28,177 bases of DNA from Nocardioidaceae bacterium (lineage in GTDB: Bacteria; Actinomycetota; Actinomycetes; Propionibacteriales; Nocardioidaceae). Each line of letters begins with the position of its first letter. Position 1 is the first letter of the stretch. Positions 7,800 to 15,326 of this stretch are shown here, piece after piece. The position numbers and the translations under genes are program-made. Below the pieces are notes generated by a model that was not told where the DNA came from, made no database searches, and saw nothing but the letters and a program-made list of their open reading frames with translations. The DNA lies in NCBI GenBank assembly GCA_013696365.1, contig JACCYS010000231.1, positions 1 through 28,177 on the forward strand, written 5' to 3'.

Positions 7800-9254
7800 T
7801 CAGCGCAGCTCAGACTCGGCAGAGGTGATCGACTCGAACTCCTCCTCCGGCGCCACCCCGACCAGCCGGTGCCGGCTGTAGAACCAGAAGTAGGCGAGGA
7901 AGGCGGCGAAGACCAGCGCGGTGATGCCGGCTGCTTTCACGTCCACGAAGAAGGTGGCGACCACAGCGAGGCAGGCCAGCACCAGTGCGACTCCGGTGGT
8001 CGCGATGCCACCGGGGGTGCGGTACGGGCGTTCCAGGTCGGGCTCGCGTCGGCGCAGCACGATGTGGCTTGCCATCATCAGTACGTACGACACCGTGGCG
8101 CCGAACACGGCGATGTTGATCAGCAGCGCGCCGTCCTGGGTGATCGCCGCCAGCAGGAAGCCGATGCCGGCCGGGACCAGCAGGGCGACCCACGGGGTGT
8201 GTCGCTTGCTCGTCAGCGCCAGCATGCGCGGCAGATAGCCCGCCCGGGACAGCGCGAACAGCTGGCGGGAGTAGCCGAAGATGATCGAGAAGAAGCTGGC
8301 CACCAGCCCGGCCAGGCCGACGTAGTTGACGAAGCTCGCCATCCAGGTGTTCCCGCCGTAGGCCTGGCGCAATGCTTCCGGCAGCGGGTTGTCGGAAGCT
8401 CTGATCGACTCCGCACCGGCGCCCGCGGGCGCCAGTAGGAGGATCAGCGCCGCGAACAGCAGCAGGGCCACCATCGCGACGATGATGCCGCGCGGCATGT
8501 CCTTCTTCGGGTCACGCGCCTCCTCGGCAGCCAGCGGGACACCCTCCACGGCGAGGAAGAACCAGATGCCGTAGACGAAGGCAGCGATCACCCCGGCGAA
8601 GCCGAAGGGAAGGAAGGGCGACGACCCCATCGCCGCGGAGTCCACCGGGATATCGGTGAGGTTGCCCACGTCGAACTTGGGCACCATCGCGATGGCGAAA
8701 AGCACCAGGGCCACCACCGCCACCGCGGTGATCGCAAACATCAGCTTGAGCGCCTCACCGACACCGTAGAGGTGTACGCCGACGAAGATCGCATAGCAGG
8801 CGAGGTACACCGGCCAGCCAGTGGTCAGCCCGAACAGTCCGAGCGCCTCCACGTAGCCGCCGATGAACACCACGATCGCGGCGGGGGCGATGGCGTACTC
8901 GATCAAGATGGCGGTGCCGGTGGCGAACCCGCCCAGCGGTCCGAGGGCGCGGCGGGCAAAGCCGTAACCCGCGCCGGCCACCGGGATGGTTGAGGCGAGC
9001 TCGGCCAGCCCAAGCACCATCGCGGTATACATGATGGCCATCAGCACGGTGGCGATCAGCAGCCCACCGAAGCCGCCCTCGTCGAGTCCGAAGTTCCAGC
9101 CGGCGAAGTCGCCGGAGATGACGTAGGCCACCCCGAGCCCGGCGAGCAGCACCCAGCCGACCGAGCCACTCTGCAGCTGGCGGTGGTCGAGGTAGTCGGA
9201 TTGAACCGACGAGTCGTACTCGACCCCGCTCGAACGTCGACGATCTGCGGACAC
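7800..9254 (-). CDS. eat: Ethanolamine-type APC-family permease
   Basis: A 484-residue membrane protein with about 12 hydrophobic segments, of the amino acid-polyamine-organocation (APC) superfamily. The N-terminal YVISGDFAGWNFGLDEGGFGG and the first-segment region after it closely match what I know of ethanolamine permeases (Eat). The predicted role is proton-coupled uptake of ethanolamine or a close relative. The start is GTG, preceded by the strong ribosome site GGGAGGT. It lies downstream of the FadR-type regulator on the same strand (85-nt gap), and the gap holds a candidate regulator half-site at 9278-9291. Its position next to a gamma-glutamyl-amine pathway supports amine import; amino-acid import cannot be excluded from sequence alone. 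Confidence 0.88.
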   Translation of the reverse strand: MSADRRRSSGVEYDSSVQSDYLDHRQLQSGSVGWVLLAGLGVAYVISGDFAGWNFGLDEGGFGGLLIATVLMAIMYTAMVLGLAELASTIPVAGAGYGFARRALGPLGGFATGTAILIEYAIAPAAIVVFIGGYVEALGLFGLTTGWPVYLACYAIFVGVHLYGVGEALKLMFAITAVAVVALVLFAIAMVPKFDVGNLTDIPVDSAAMGSSPFLPFGFAGVIAAFVYGIWFFLAVEGVPLAAEEARDPKKDMPRGIIVAMVALLLFAALILLLAPAGAGAESIRASDNPLPEALRQAYGGNTWMASFVNYVGLAGLVASFFSIIFGYSRQLFALSRAGYLPRMLALTSKRHTPWVALLVPAGIGFLLAAITQDGALLINIAVFGATVSYVLMMASHIVLRRREPDLERPYRTPGGIATTGVALVLACLAVVATFFVDVKAAGITALVFAAFLAYFWFYSRHRLVGVAPEEEFESITSAESELR

Positions 9255-9277
9255 GAGGACCTCCCGGTAAAGGAGCG

Positions 9278-9291
9278 AAGTCAGACCATTG
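9278..9291. promoter_or_regulatory. Possible regulator half-site upstream of the permease
   Basis: The stretch AAGTCAGACCATTG contains GTC-A-GAC and the arm GACCATTG, which resembles one arm of the 10156-10179 palindrome (GACCCATTG) less one C. It also resembles FadR-type sites (TGGTC-N-GACCA) in its right half only. It lies about 25-35 nt upstream of the permease start. Confidence 0.25.
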
Positions 9292-9339
9292 CCGGACTGA
9301 ACGAAGGCTCACGCAGCAAGGGCGCTCGTGTCAAGGGTG

Positions 9340-10074
9340 TCACTGCAGAAAACCGCGCAACAGGGCCGAGCTGCCGTCCAGATGCTCTGCCATTGCGGCT
9401 CGGGCGCGTGGTGGGTCTGCGTCGACGATCGCCGACACGATGCGCTCGTGTTGCTGGTTGGAGTGCCTGATGTTGCCGGCCAAGAGTGGGATGGAGTCCA
9501 GCAGTTCGTTGACCTTGGTGCGCGCGTCTGCGACGGCAGCGGTGGCCAGCGGTGAACCGGTCAGCTCTGCCACCGCCAGGTGCAGGCGAGAGTCGCACCG
9601 CCGGTAGTCGGCCGGCTCAGCCACACTGGTCTGCGCCAGCATCTCGTGCAGATGCCGCACCTCGGAGTCAATGAGCGATCTGGTGGCCGCCACCTCGGCA
9701 GCCCCGACCTCGAGCACCCGGCGGTAGGTGAGGACGTCGTCCAGGGTCGACCCACCGTGTCTGCTGAGCAGCTGTGCGGTGGTCCGCCGGGCCCGCGGCC
9801 GCGGCGGCGACGGCGCAGCCAGTACGAAGGTGCCGCCGTACCTGCCTCGGCGAGATTCCACATAACCGGCGTCCTGCAAGGCGCGGATAGCCTCCCGCAG
9901 GGTGACCCGACTGACCCCAAGGCGCAGCGCGAGCTCACGCTCGGGAGGCAGCCGATCGCCCACCGCCACGACGCCGAGTTTGATGACCTGCAGCACCCGC
10001 TCGACGGTGTCCTCGAAGGCGTTGCCCTCGCGCACCGGCCGCAGCAGTGCGACATCGGCGCGCAGCACGGTCAT
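9340..10074 (-). CDS. FadR-subfamily GntR transcriptional regulator
   Basis: A 244-residue regulator. The N-terminal winged helix-turn-helix (about 20-85) includes LPPERELALRLGVSRVTLRE followed by the wing SRRGRYGGTFV. The C-terminal part is an all-helical FCD ligand domain with the pattern DSRLHLAVAELTGSPL and a late HERIVSAI / EHLDGS pair of histidines, which in this family bind a metal that contacts an organic-acid or amino-acid effector. The start at 10074 is set by AGGAGGT 5 nt upstream; the frame runs further upstream to 10158 without a ribosome site. It is transcribed away from the ligase operon and toward the permease, so it probably controls both. The effector is not known; an intermediate such as a gamma-glutamyl amide is an inference. 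Confidence 0.92.
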   Translation of the reverse strand: MTVLRADVALLRPVREGNAFEDTVERVLQVIKLGVVAVGDRLPPERELALRLGVSRVTLREAIRALQDAGYVESRRGRYGGTFVLAAPSPPRPRARRTTAQLLSRHGGSTLDDVLTYRRVLEVGAAEVAATRSLIDSEVRHLHEMLAQTSVAEPADYRRCDSRLHLAVAELTGSPLATAAVADARTKVNELLDSIPLLAGNIRHSNQQHERIVSAIVDADPPRARAAMAEHLDGSSALLRGFLQ

Positions 10075-10121
10075 CGGTGACCTCCTGACGCCGACGGTGG
10101 ACCGCTCAGTGACGGCGGCGA

Positions 10122-10150
10122 TTGACAGCGAGCCTAGCCGGTGCTTGTCT
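10122..10150 (+). promoter_or_regulatory. Predicted promoter of the ligase operon
   Basis: TTGACA at 10122-10127 matches the -35 consensus exactly. After 17 nt, TTGTCT at 10145-10150 serves as a moderate -10. Transcription would begin near 10157, at the left edge of the 24-bp palindrome. Confidence 0.5.
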
Positions 10151-10155
10151 CCCCG

Positions 10156-10179
10156 CAATGGTTCATGATCGACCCATTG
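10156..10179. promoter_or_regulatory. Candidate operator palindrome for the FadR-type regulator
   Basis: CAATGGTTC (10156-10164) and GACCCATTG (10171-10179) are inverted arms with 8 of 9 positions matching, around a 6-nt spacer ATGATC. It lies in the divergent gap between the regulator and the GS-like gene and begins at the predicted transcription start, where a bound repressor would block the ligase operon. The TGG/CCA half-sites fit the GntR/FadR family in general, but the spacing is wider than in the classical FadR site. Confidence 0.5.
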
Positions 10180-10224
10180 AGCGGCCGCTGTGGCCGTCTA
10201 CCTGCCAAGGCCCGGGAGGCCGCT

Positions 10225-11589
10225 GTGAGTGCGAACGAGAACAGGCTGAGCGTTGAGCAACTGCGCGAGCATGTCGCCACCGGGCAGGTGGACACGGTGG
10301 TGGTGGCCTTCCCGGACATGCAGGGCCGGCTGCAGGGCAAGCGGATCCATGCACAATTCTTCATGGACTCCGTGCTCGAGGCAGGCACCGAGGGCTGCAA
10401 CTACATGCTGGCCGTCGACGTCGACATGAACACCGTCGAGGGCTACGCGATCAGCTCGTGGGAGCGCGGGTACGGCGACATGGAGTTCGTGCCCGACATG
10501 TCCACCCTGCACCTGACGCCATGGCTGCCGGGTACGGCTGCCGTGATGTGCGATCTCGTGTGGCTGGACGAGGACCACTCGCCGGTCGTCGAGAGCCCAC
10601 GGGCTGTGCTGGGTCGCCAGGTCGCCAAGGCCGCCGAGCGCGGACTGGTCGCCTTCGCTGGCACCGAGCTGGAGTTCATCGTATTTAACAACACCTTCGA
10701 GGACGCGTGGGACAAGCGCTACCTCGGGCTCACCCCAGCCAACCAGTACAACGTCGACTACTCGCTGCTCGGCACTGCACGTGTCGAGCCGCTGCTGCGC
10801 GACATCCGCAACGGCATGTACGAGGCCGGGTTGACCGTCGAGTCGGCCAAGGGTGAGTGCAACCTCGGCCAGCACGAGATCGCCTTCAAGTTCGACGAGG
10901 TCGTACGGACCGCGGATAACCACTCGATCTACAAAAACGGTGCTAAGGAGATCGCGTCGCTGCACGGCAAGGCCCTGACCTTCATGGCCAAGTTCGACGA
11001 GAACGAGGGCAACTCGTGCCACATCCACATGAGCCTGCGGGGCAGTGACGGGTCCACGGTCTTCGACGAGGGGGAGGGGCAGACGGCGCTGTTCGAGCAT
11101 TTCCTTGCCGGCGTCCAAGACACCATGTGTGAGCTGACCCTGATGTATGCACCGAATATCAACTCCTACAAGCGTTTCCAGCCCGGCAGCTTCGCCCCGA
11201 CCTCGACGGCGTGGGGGTACGACAACCGCACCTGCTCGCTGCGGGTCGTCGGGCACGGTGCGGGGCTGCGGATGGAGAATCGGCTGCCCGGTGGCGACGT
11301 GAATCCCTACCTGGCGATCGCGGCCATGCTCGGCAGCGGGTTGCGAGGGATCGAGAAGGAGCTGCCGCTTGGGCCGGCGATGGAGGGTAACGCCTACACC
11401 TCCGACCACCGCCAGGTGCCCACCTCACTACGGGCCGCGCGGGACCTCTTCGCCGAGTCCGAGGTGGCCCGCGAGATCCTCGGCGACGAGGTGGTCGCGC
11501 ACTACACCAACTACGCGGACGTTGAGCTCACTGCCTATGACGCGACCGTCACCGACTGGGAGCGCGTCCGCGGCTTCGAGAGGCTCTGA
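10225..11589 (+). CDS. Glutamine synthetase-like gamma-glutamyl-amine ligase
   Basis: A 454-residue protein of the glutamine synthetase fold. Metal and substrate ligands are present: E148 and E150 (TELEF), E211 and E218 (ECNLGQHE), H266 and H268 (GNSCHIHMSL). NSYKRFQPGSFAPT and RMENRLPGGDVNPYLA stand for the usual NSYKRL and RIEFRCPDPSANPYLA. The divergent loops and the lack of a GlnA-type adenylylation context argue against ammonia assimilation. The neighbours (amine permease, SDR, ALDH, gamma-glutamyl hydrolase) point to ATP-dependent gamma-glutamylation of an amine, as by PuuA (putrescine) or Streptomyces GlnA4 (ethanolamine). GTG 10225 is chosen for its GGGAGG ribosome site; the frame extends to 10141 but that would cover the operator. 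The ALDH gene starts 3 nt after the stop. Confidence 0.9.
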   Translation: MSANENRLSVEQLREHVATGQVDTVVVAFPDMQGRLQGKRIHAQFFMDSVLEAGTEGCNYMLAVDVDMNTVEGYAISSWERGYGDMEFVPDMSTLHLTPWLPGTAAVMCDLVWLDEDHSPVVESPRAVLGRQVAKAAERGLVAFAGTELEFIVFNNTFEDAWDKRYLGLTPANQYNVDYSLLGTARVEPLLRDIRNGMYEAGLTVESAKGECNLGQHEIAFKFDEVVRTADNHSIYKNGAKEIASLHGKALTFMAKFDENEGNSCHIHMSLRGSDGSTVFDEGEGQTALFEHFLAGVQDTMCELTLMYAPNINSYKRFQPGSFAPTSTAWGYDNRTCSLRVVGHGAGLRMENRLPGGDVNPYLAIAAMLGSGLRGIEKELPLGPAMEGNAYTSDHRQVPTSLRAARDLFAESEVAREILGDEVVAHYTNYADVELTAYDATVTDWERVRGFERL

Positions 11590-11592
11590 GCG

Positions 11593-12966
11593 ATGGCGTC
11601 CACGAGCTATGCGGTGATCGACCCGACCACGGGCAGTCCGCTTATCGCTGTCGAGCAGGCGGACGTCGCGCAGACCGACCTCGCGGTTGAGGCCGCGCAT
11701 CGGGCACTGGACCACTGGCGGAGAGTGTCGCCGGCCGACCGGGGGCGGTTGTTGCGAGGCTTCGCGGACGCGGTGGGCGAGGCGATCGAGGAGCTTGCCG
11801 CGCTTGAGGTGAGCAACGCCGGGCACACGATCGGCAACGCGCGCTGGGAGGCCGGCAACGTCGCGGACGTGCTGCACTACTACGCCGCTGCACCCGAGCG
11901 GGCGTTCGGCCGGCAGATACCGGTCGCGGGTGGCGTGGACATCACCTTCCAGGAGCCGCTCGGCGTGGTCGGTGTGATCGTGCCGTGGAATTTCCCGATG
12001 CCGATCTTCGGCTGGGGGGTGGCACCCGCATTGGCGGCCGGTAACACCGTGGTGGTCAAGCCGGCCGAGCTGACCCCGCTGACCGCCGTACGCATCGGCC
12101 AGTTGGCGAGCGAGGCGGGCATCCCGGACGGTGTGCTGACGGTGCTGCCGGGCAAGGGGTCGGTGGTGGGGGAGCGGCTGGTCACCCACCCGCTGGTCCG
12201 CAAGATCTGCTTCACCGGCTCGACCGCCGTCGGCACGCGCTTGTTGGCGACGGCGGCGCCGCAGGTGAAGCGGGTCACGTTGGAGCTCGGAGGCAAAAGC
12301 GCCAACATCATTTTCGCGGACTCAGATCTGGAGCAGGCTGCTGCCAGCGCACCGGGTGCGGTTTTCGACAACGCCGGTCAAGACTGCTGCGCGCGCAGTC
12401 GGATCCTTGTACAGGCCAGCGTGTACGACCGCTTCTTGGAACTGCTCGAGCCGGCAGTGGCTGCCGTGCAGGTGGGGGACCCCGGCGCGCAGGCCACCGA
12501 CATGGGCCCGCTCATCAGCGCCGAGCACCGCGATCGAGTCGGCGGTTACGTCGCTGACGATGCGGTCGAGGTGGCCTTTCGTGGCACCGCACCCGACGGA
12601 GCCGGGTTCTGGTATCCGCCCACCGTGGTGTTGCCGCATGCCGCCAGCGACCGGGTGTGGCGCGAGGAGGTCTTCGGTCCGGTGGTGGCTGTGTTGCCCT
12701 TCGACGACGAGGCGGAGGCAGTGGCGATGGCCAACGACAGCGAGCTGGGCTTGTCCGGGTCGATCTGGACGAACGATGTGGGTCGCGCACTCAGAGTTGC
12801 CCGCGCGGTGGAGGCGGGCAATCTTTCGGTCAACTCACATGCGTCGGTGCGGTACTCCACCCCGTTCGGCGGTTACAAACAGTCCGGTCTGGGTCGCGAG
12901 CTTGGCCCGGATGCGTTGGAGGCCTTCAGTGAGATCAAGAACGTCTTCATCGCCACCGAGCGCTGA
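11593..12966 (+). CDS. Aldehyde dehydrogenase (NAD(P)+-dependent)
   Basis: A 457-residue ALDH-superfamily enzyme. Catalytic Cys265 lies in GQDCCARSR, and the general base Glu231 in VTLELGGKSANI is 34 residues before it, the canonical distance. The oxyanion Asn is in VIVPWNFPMP, the cofactor loop is FTGSTAVG, and the C-terminal signature is STPFGGYKQSGLGRE. It starts 3 nt after the ligase stop, so the two are cotranscribed. In the proposed pathway it would oxidise a gamma-glutamyl-aminoaldehyde to the acid, the job PuuC does in putrescine catabolism. The chain is a little shorter than typical (about 480-500), with a short N-terminus. Confidence 0.93.
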   Translation: MASTSYAVIDPTTGSPLIAVEQADVAQTDLAVEAAHRALDHWRRVSPADRGRLLRGFADAVGEAIEELAALEVSNAGHTIGNARWEAGNVADVLHYYAAAPERAFGRQIPVAGGVDITFQEPLGVVGVIVPWNFPMPIFGWGVAPALAAGNTVVVKPAELTPLTAVRIGQLASEAGIPDGVLTVLPGKGSVVGERLVTHPLVRKICFTGSTAVGTRLLATAAPQVKRVTLELGGKSANIIFADSDLEQAAASAPGAVFDNAGQDCCARSRILVQASVYDRFLELLEPAVAAVQVGDPGAQATDMGPLISAEHRDRVGGYVADDAVEVAFRGTAPDGAGFWYPPTVVLPHAASDRVWREEVFGPVVAVLPFDDEAEAVAMANDSELGLSGSIWTNDVGRALRVARAVEAGNLSVNSHASVRYSTPFGGYKQSGLGRELGPDALEAFSEIKNVFIATER

Positions 12967-13002
12967 CGACCCAGCTGCCCAACACGACGAAAGGAACTGA
13001 CC

Positions 13003-13779
13003 ATGCCAGCACGTGCGGGGCGTCTCGAGGCCAAGACGGCGGTGGTGACCGGCGGCTGCAGCGGTATCGGGGCGTCGACGGTGCGCCGGTTCGCCGATGA
13101 GGGCGCCCATGTGGTGGTGGCGGACCTGGACGACGAGCGCGGCAAGCACTTGGCCGAGGAGGTGCGCGGGCATTACGTGCACTGCAACGTCACCGACGCC
13201 GGACAGGTGGCGAGGATGGTCGCCGAGACAGTCGACCGCTACGGCAGCCTGGACGTCTCGGTGCACAACGCCGGCATCTCGCCGGTGGAGGACGGCTCAA
13301 TCCTGGACACTGACATCGACGTCTGGCGCAGGGTGCAGGAGGTCAACCTCACCAGCATCTATCTGTGCTGCAAGGCGGTGATCCCGCAGATGCGCAAGCA
13401 GGGCGGCGGCTCGATCATCAATACTGCCTCGTTCGTCGCTGTGCTGGGTGCCGCCACGTCGCAGATCTCTTACTCGGCCAGTAAGGGGGCGGTGCTCACC
13501 ATGTCCCGCGAACTGGGTGTGCAGTTTGCCCGCGAGGGCATCCGGGTGAACGCCTTGTGTCCAGGGCCGGTCGACACCCCGCTGTTGCGCGAGCTTTTCG
13601 CCTCGGATCCCGAGCGTGCGCAGCGTCGGCTGGTGCACGTGCCGATGGGTCGCTTCGCCGACCCCATTGAGATCGCTAACGCCGCGCTGTTCCTCGCCAG
13701 CGACGAGTCGAGCTTCATCACGGCCTCCACCTTCCTGGTGGACGGCGGGATCAGCAGCGCGTACACCACCCCGCAATGA
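13003..13779 (+). CDS. Classical SDR dehydrogenase, likely gamma-glutamyl amino-alcohol dehydrogenase
   Basis: A 258-residue classical short-chain dehydrogenase with all key elements: cofactor motif TGGCSGIG (16-23), NAG (89-91), Ser143, and YSASK with Tyr157 and Lys161. Asp41 after the second strand (VVVADLDDE) suggests NAD+ over NADP+. The ribosome site AAAGGA precedes the ATG. It lies in the ligase-ALDH operon and overlaps the hydrolase by 4 nt. A dehydrogenase acting on an alcohol is what an ethanolamine-type substrate would need between ligation and aldehyde oxidation; the putrescine pathway would use an amine oxidase (PuuB), which is absent. Substrate assignment is inferred from context only. 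Confidence 0.88.
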   Translation: MPARAGRLEAKTAVVTGGCSGIGASTVRRFADEGAHVVVADLDDERGKHLAEEVRGHYVHCNVTDAGQVARMVAETVDRYGSLDVSVHNAGISPVEDGSILDTDIDVWRRVQEVNLTSIYLCCKAVIPQMRKQGGGSIINTASFVAVLGAATSQISYSASKGAVLTMSRELGVQFAREGIRVNALCPGPVDTPLLRELFASDPERAQRRLVHVPMGRFADPIEIANAALFLASDESSFITASTFLVDGGISSAYTTPQ

Positions 13780-14495
13780 GCCCACCGGTCATCGGCATCA
13801 CCGCCTATGTGGAGCCGGCGTCGTGGGCGGTCTGGCGAGACGTCCCGGCTGCCTTGGTGCCGGTGGCGTATGTGTCTGCGGTGCACGCCGCCGGCGGGCT
13901 GCCGGTGGTTCTGCCCCCAGGCCCACCGGACCCTTCACCCGCGGACGTCGGGGCGTTGCTGGACCGCCTTGACGGGCTGGTCCTGTCTGGTGGCGCCGAC
14001 GTGCAGCCGGCCAGGTATGGGGCCGAGCCACATCCGTGCGCACAACCCAGCAGACCCGACCGGGACGGCGCCGAGCTGGCCTTGGCTCGGCTGGTTCACG
14101 AGCGCGACCTGCCGGTGCTGGGTGTCTGCCGGGGAATGCAGGTGATGGCGGTCTCCGCCGGGGGGACGTTGGAGCCACACCTGCCCGACCGGCTGGGAGC
14201 CGATCGACACTCACCGGCACCAGCCGTCTATGGCAGTCACGGAGTACGCACCCGCCCCGGGTCGCGGCTGGCGGCGGTCCTCGGTGACTGGGTGGAGGTG
14301 GCGTCCTACCACCACCAGGGGGTGTGGCAGCATCCCGGCCTGCAGGCGTCGGCGTGGGCCGACGACGGCGTGGTGGAGGCATTCGAGGATCCTGCGGCGC
14401 GGTTCCGAGTCGGCGTGCAGTGGCACCCGGAGGTCGGGTCCGACCTGCGCCTGTTCGAGGCGCTGGTCCGAGATTCGGCGATTCGGCGTGCATGA
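13776..14495 (+). CDS. PuuD-like gamma-glutamyl hydrolase (class I amidotransferase fold)
   Basis: A 239-residue peptidase C26/PuuD-type enzyme. The nucleophile is Cys118 in GVCRGMQVMA, and His217 and Glu219 in VQWHPEV complete the triad. SYHHQGV (177-183) is the family's substrate-loop motif. These enzymes cleave the gamma-glutamyl amide bond; in E. coli PuuD releases GABA and glutamate. Here, last in the ligase operon and coupled to the SDR by an ATGA overlap, it would release glutamate and the oxidised product (glycine if the substrate is ethanolamine). It closes the pathway by removing the glutamate cap added by the ligase. Confidence 0.92.
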   Translation: MSPPVIGITAYVEPASWAVWRDVPAALVPVAYVSAVHAAGGLPVVLPPGPPDPSPADVGALLDRLDGLVLSGGADVQPARYGAEPHPCAQPSRPDRDGAELALARLVHERDLPVLGVCRGMQVMAVSAGGTLEPHLPDRLGADRHSPAPAVYGSHGVRTRPGSRLAAVLGDWVEVASYHHQGVWQHPGLQASAWADDGVVEAFEDPAARFRVGVQWHPEVGSDLRLFEALVRDSAIRRA

Positions 14496-14558
14496 GGCTG
14501 CCGCGACGAGCACACTGAGGACGGTTTTTGGCCGCGGCGACGCATGCCCTGACGAACG

Positions 14559-15326
14559 GTGACGACAATGCCAGACCGCGTGCAGCCCACGTCTCTGGGG
14601 CTACCGGCGGAGGTAAAGGTCTGCCTGTTCGACCTCGACGGGGTGATCACGGACACCGCGGCTGTGCACTCGGCGGCGTGGGCTGAGATGTTCGACGCCT
14701 ATCTGCAGGAGCGGGCCGAGCGTGACGACGAAAAATTCGTGGCGTTCAGCAGCGACGACTACATCGCCCACGTGGACGGAAAGCGGCGCGAGGACGGGGT
14801 CCGCGACTTCCTCACCGCGCGCGACATTCAGTTGCCAGACGGCAGCCCCGGCGACTCACCCGACGTCGAGACGGTCCACGGTCTGGGCACCCGCAAGAAC
14901 GAGATCGTGCACCGCCGCATCCGTGAGGACGGCGTAGTCGTCTTCGACGGGTCGGTCGACTACGTGCGTGCCTGCCGGGACGCCGGGCTGGCGACCGCTG
15001 TGGTCTCCTCGTCGGCCAATGCTGAGGAGGTGCTGCAGGTCAGCGGCATCCGCGACCTCTTCGACGTAATCGTGGACGGCAAGGTGTCGGGTGAGCTCGG
15101 GCTACCCGGCAAGCCCGCCCCGGACACGTTCGTGCACGGTGGCCGCGAGCTTGGCGTCGAGCCGGACGAGGCCGCCGTCTACGAGGACGCACTGGTCGGG
15201 GTCGAGGCAGGACGGGCCGGCGGGTTCGCGATCGTGGTCGGTGTCGACCGGGTCGGTCAGGGTGCCGCACTGAAGGCGCACGGGGCCGACGTTGTGGTCA
15301 CCGATCTGGCGGAACTGCGGTCATGA
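14559..15326 (+). CDS. HAD-superfamily beta-phosphoglucomutase-like protein
   Basis: A 255-residue HAD protein. Motif I is FDLDGVITDT (nucleophile and acid Asp two residues apart), motif II VVSSSAN, motif III around GKPAPDTF, and motif IV EDALVGVEAGRAGG. A helical cap lies between motifs I and II. This pattern is that of beta-phosphoglucomutases, which convert beta-glucose 1-phosphate to glucose 6-phosphate. It overlaps the GH65 gene by 4 nt (ATGA), and GH65 phosphorylases release beta-glucose 1-phosphate, so the pair makes sense as one pathway. The start is GTG 14559 or ATG 14568. The longer insert before motif II resembles the mycobacterial Rv3400 group, as far as I recall. Confidence 0.88.
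   Translation: MTTMPDRVQPTSLGLPAEVKVCLFDLDGVITDTAAVHSAAWAEMFDAYLQERAERDDEKFVAFSSDDYIAHVDGKRREDGVRDFLTARDIQLPDGSPGDSPDVETVHGLGTRKNEIVHRRIREDGVVVFDGSVDYVRACRDAGLATAVVSSSANAEEVLQVSGIRDLFDVIVDGKVSGELGLPGKPAPDTFVHGGRELGVEPDEAAVYEDALVGVEAGRAGGFAIVVGVDRVGQGAALKAHGADVVVTDLAELRS

Noticed and set aside
10180..10189. AGCGGCCGCT palindrome as a regulator site
   Set aside because: A 10-bp all-GC-core palindrome is likely by chance at this base composition; the adjacent 24-bp repeat is AT-containing and better placed.
10198..11409. 403-codon minus-strand frame under the GS-like gene
   Set aside because: An antisense shadow: no motif, and the sense strand has every glutamine synthetase ligand.
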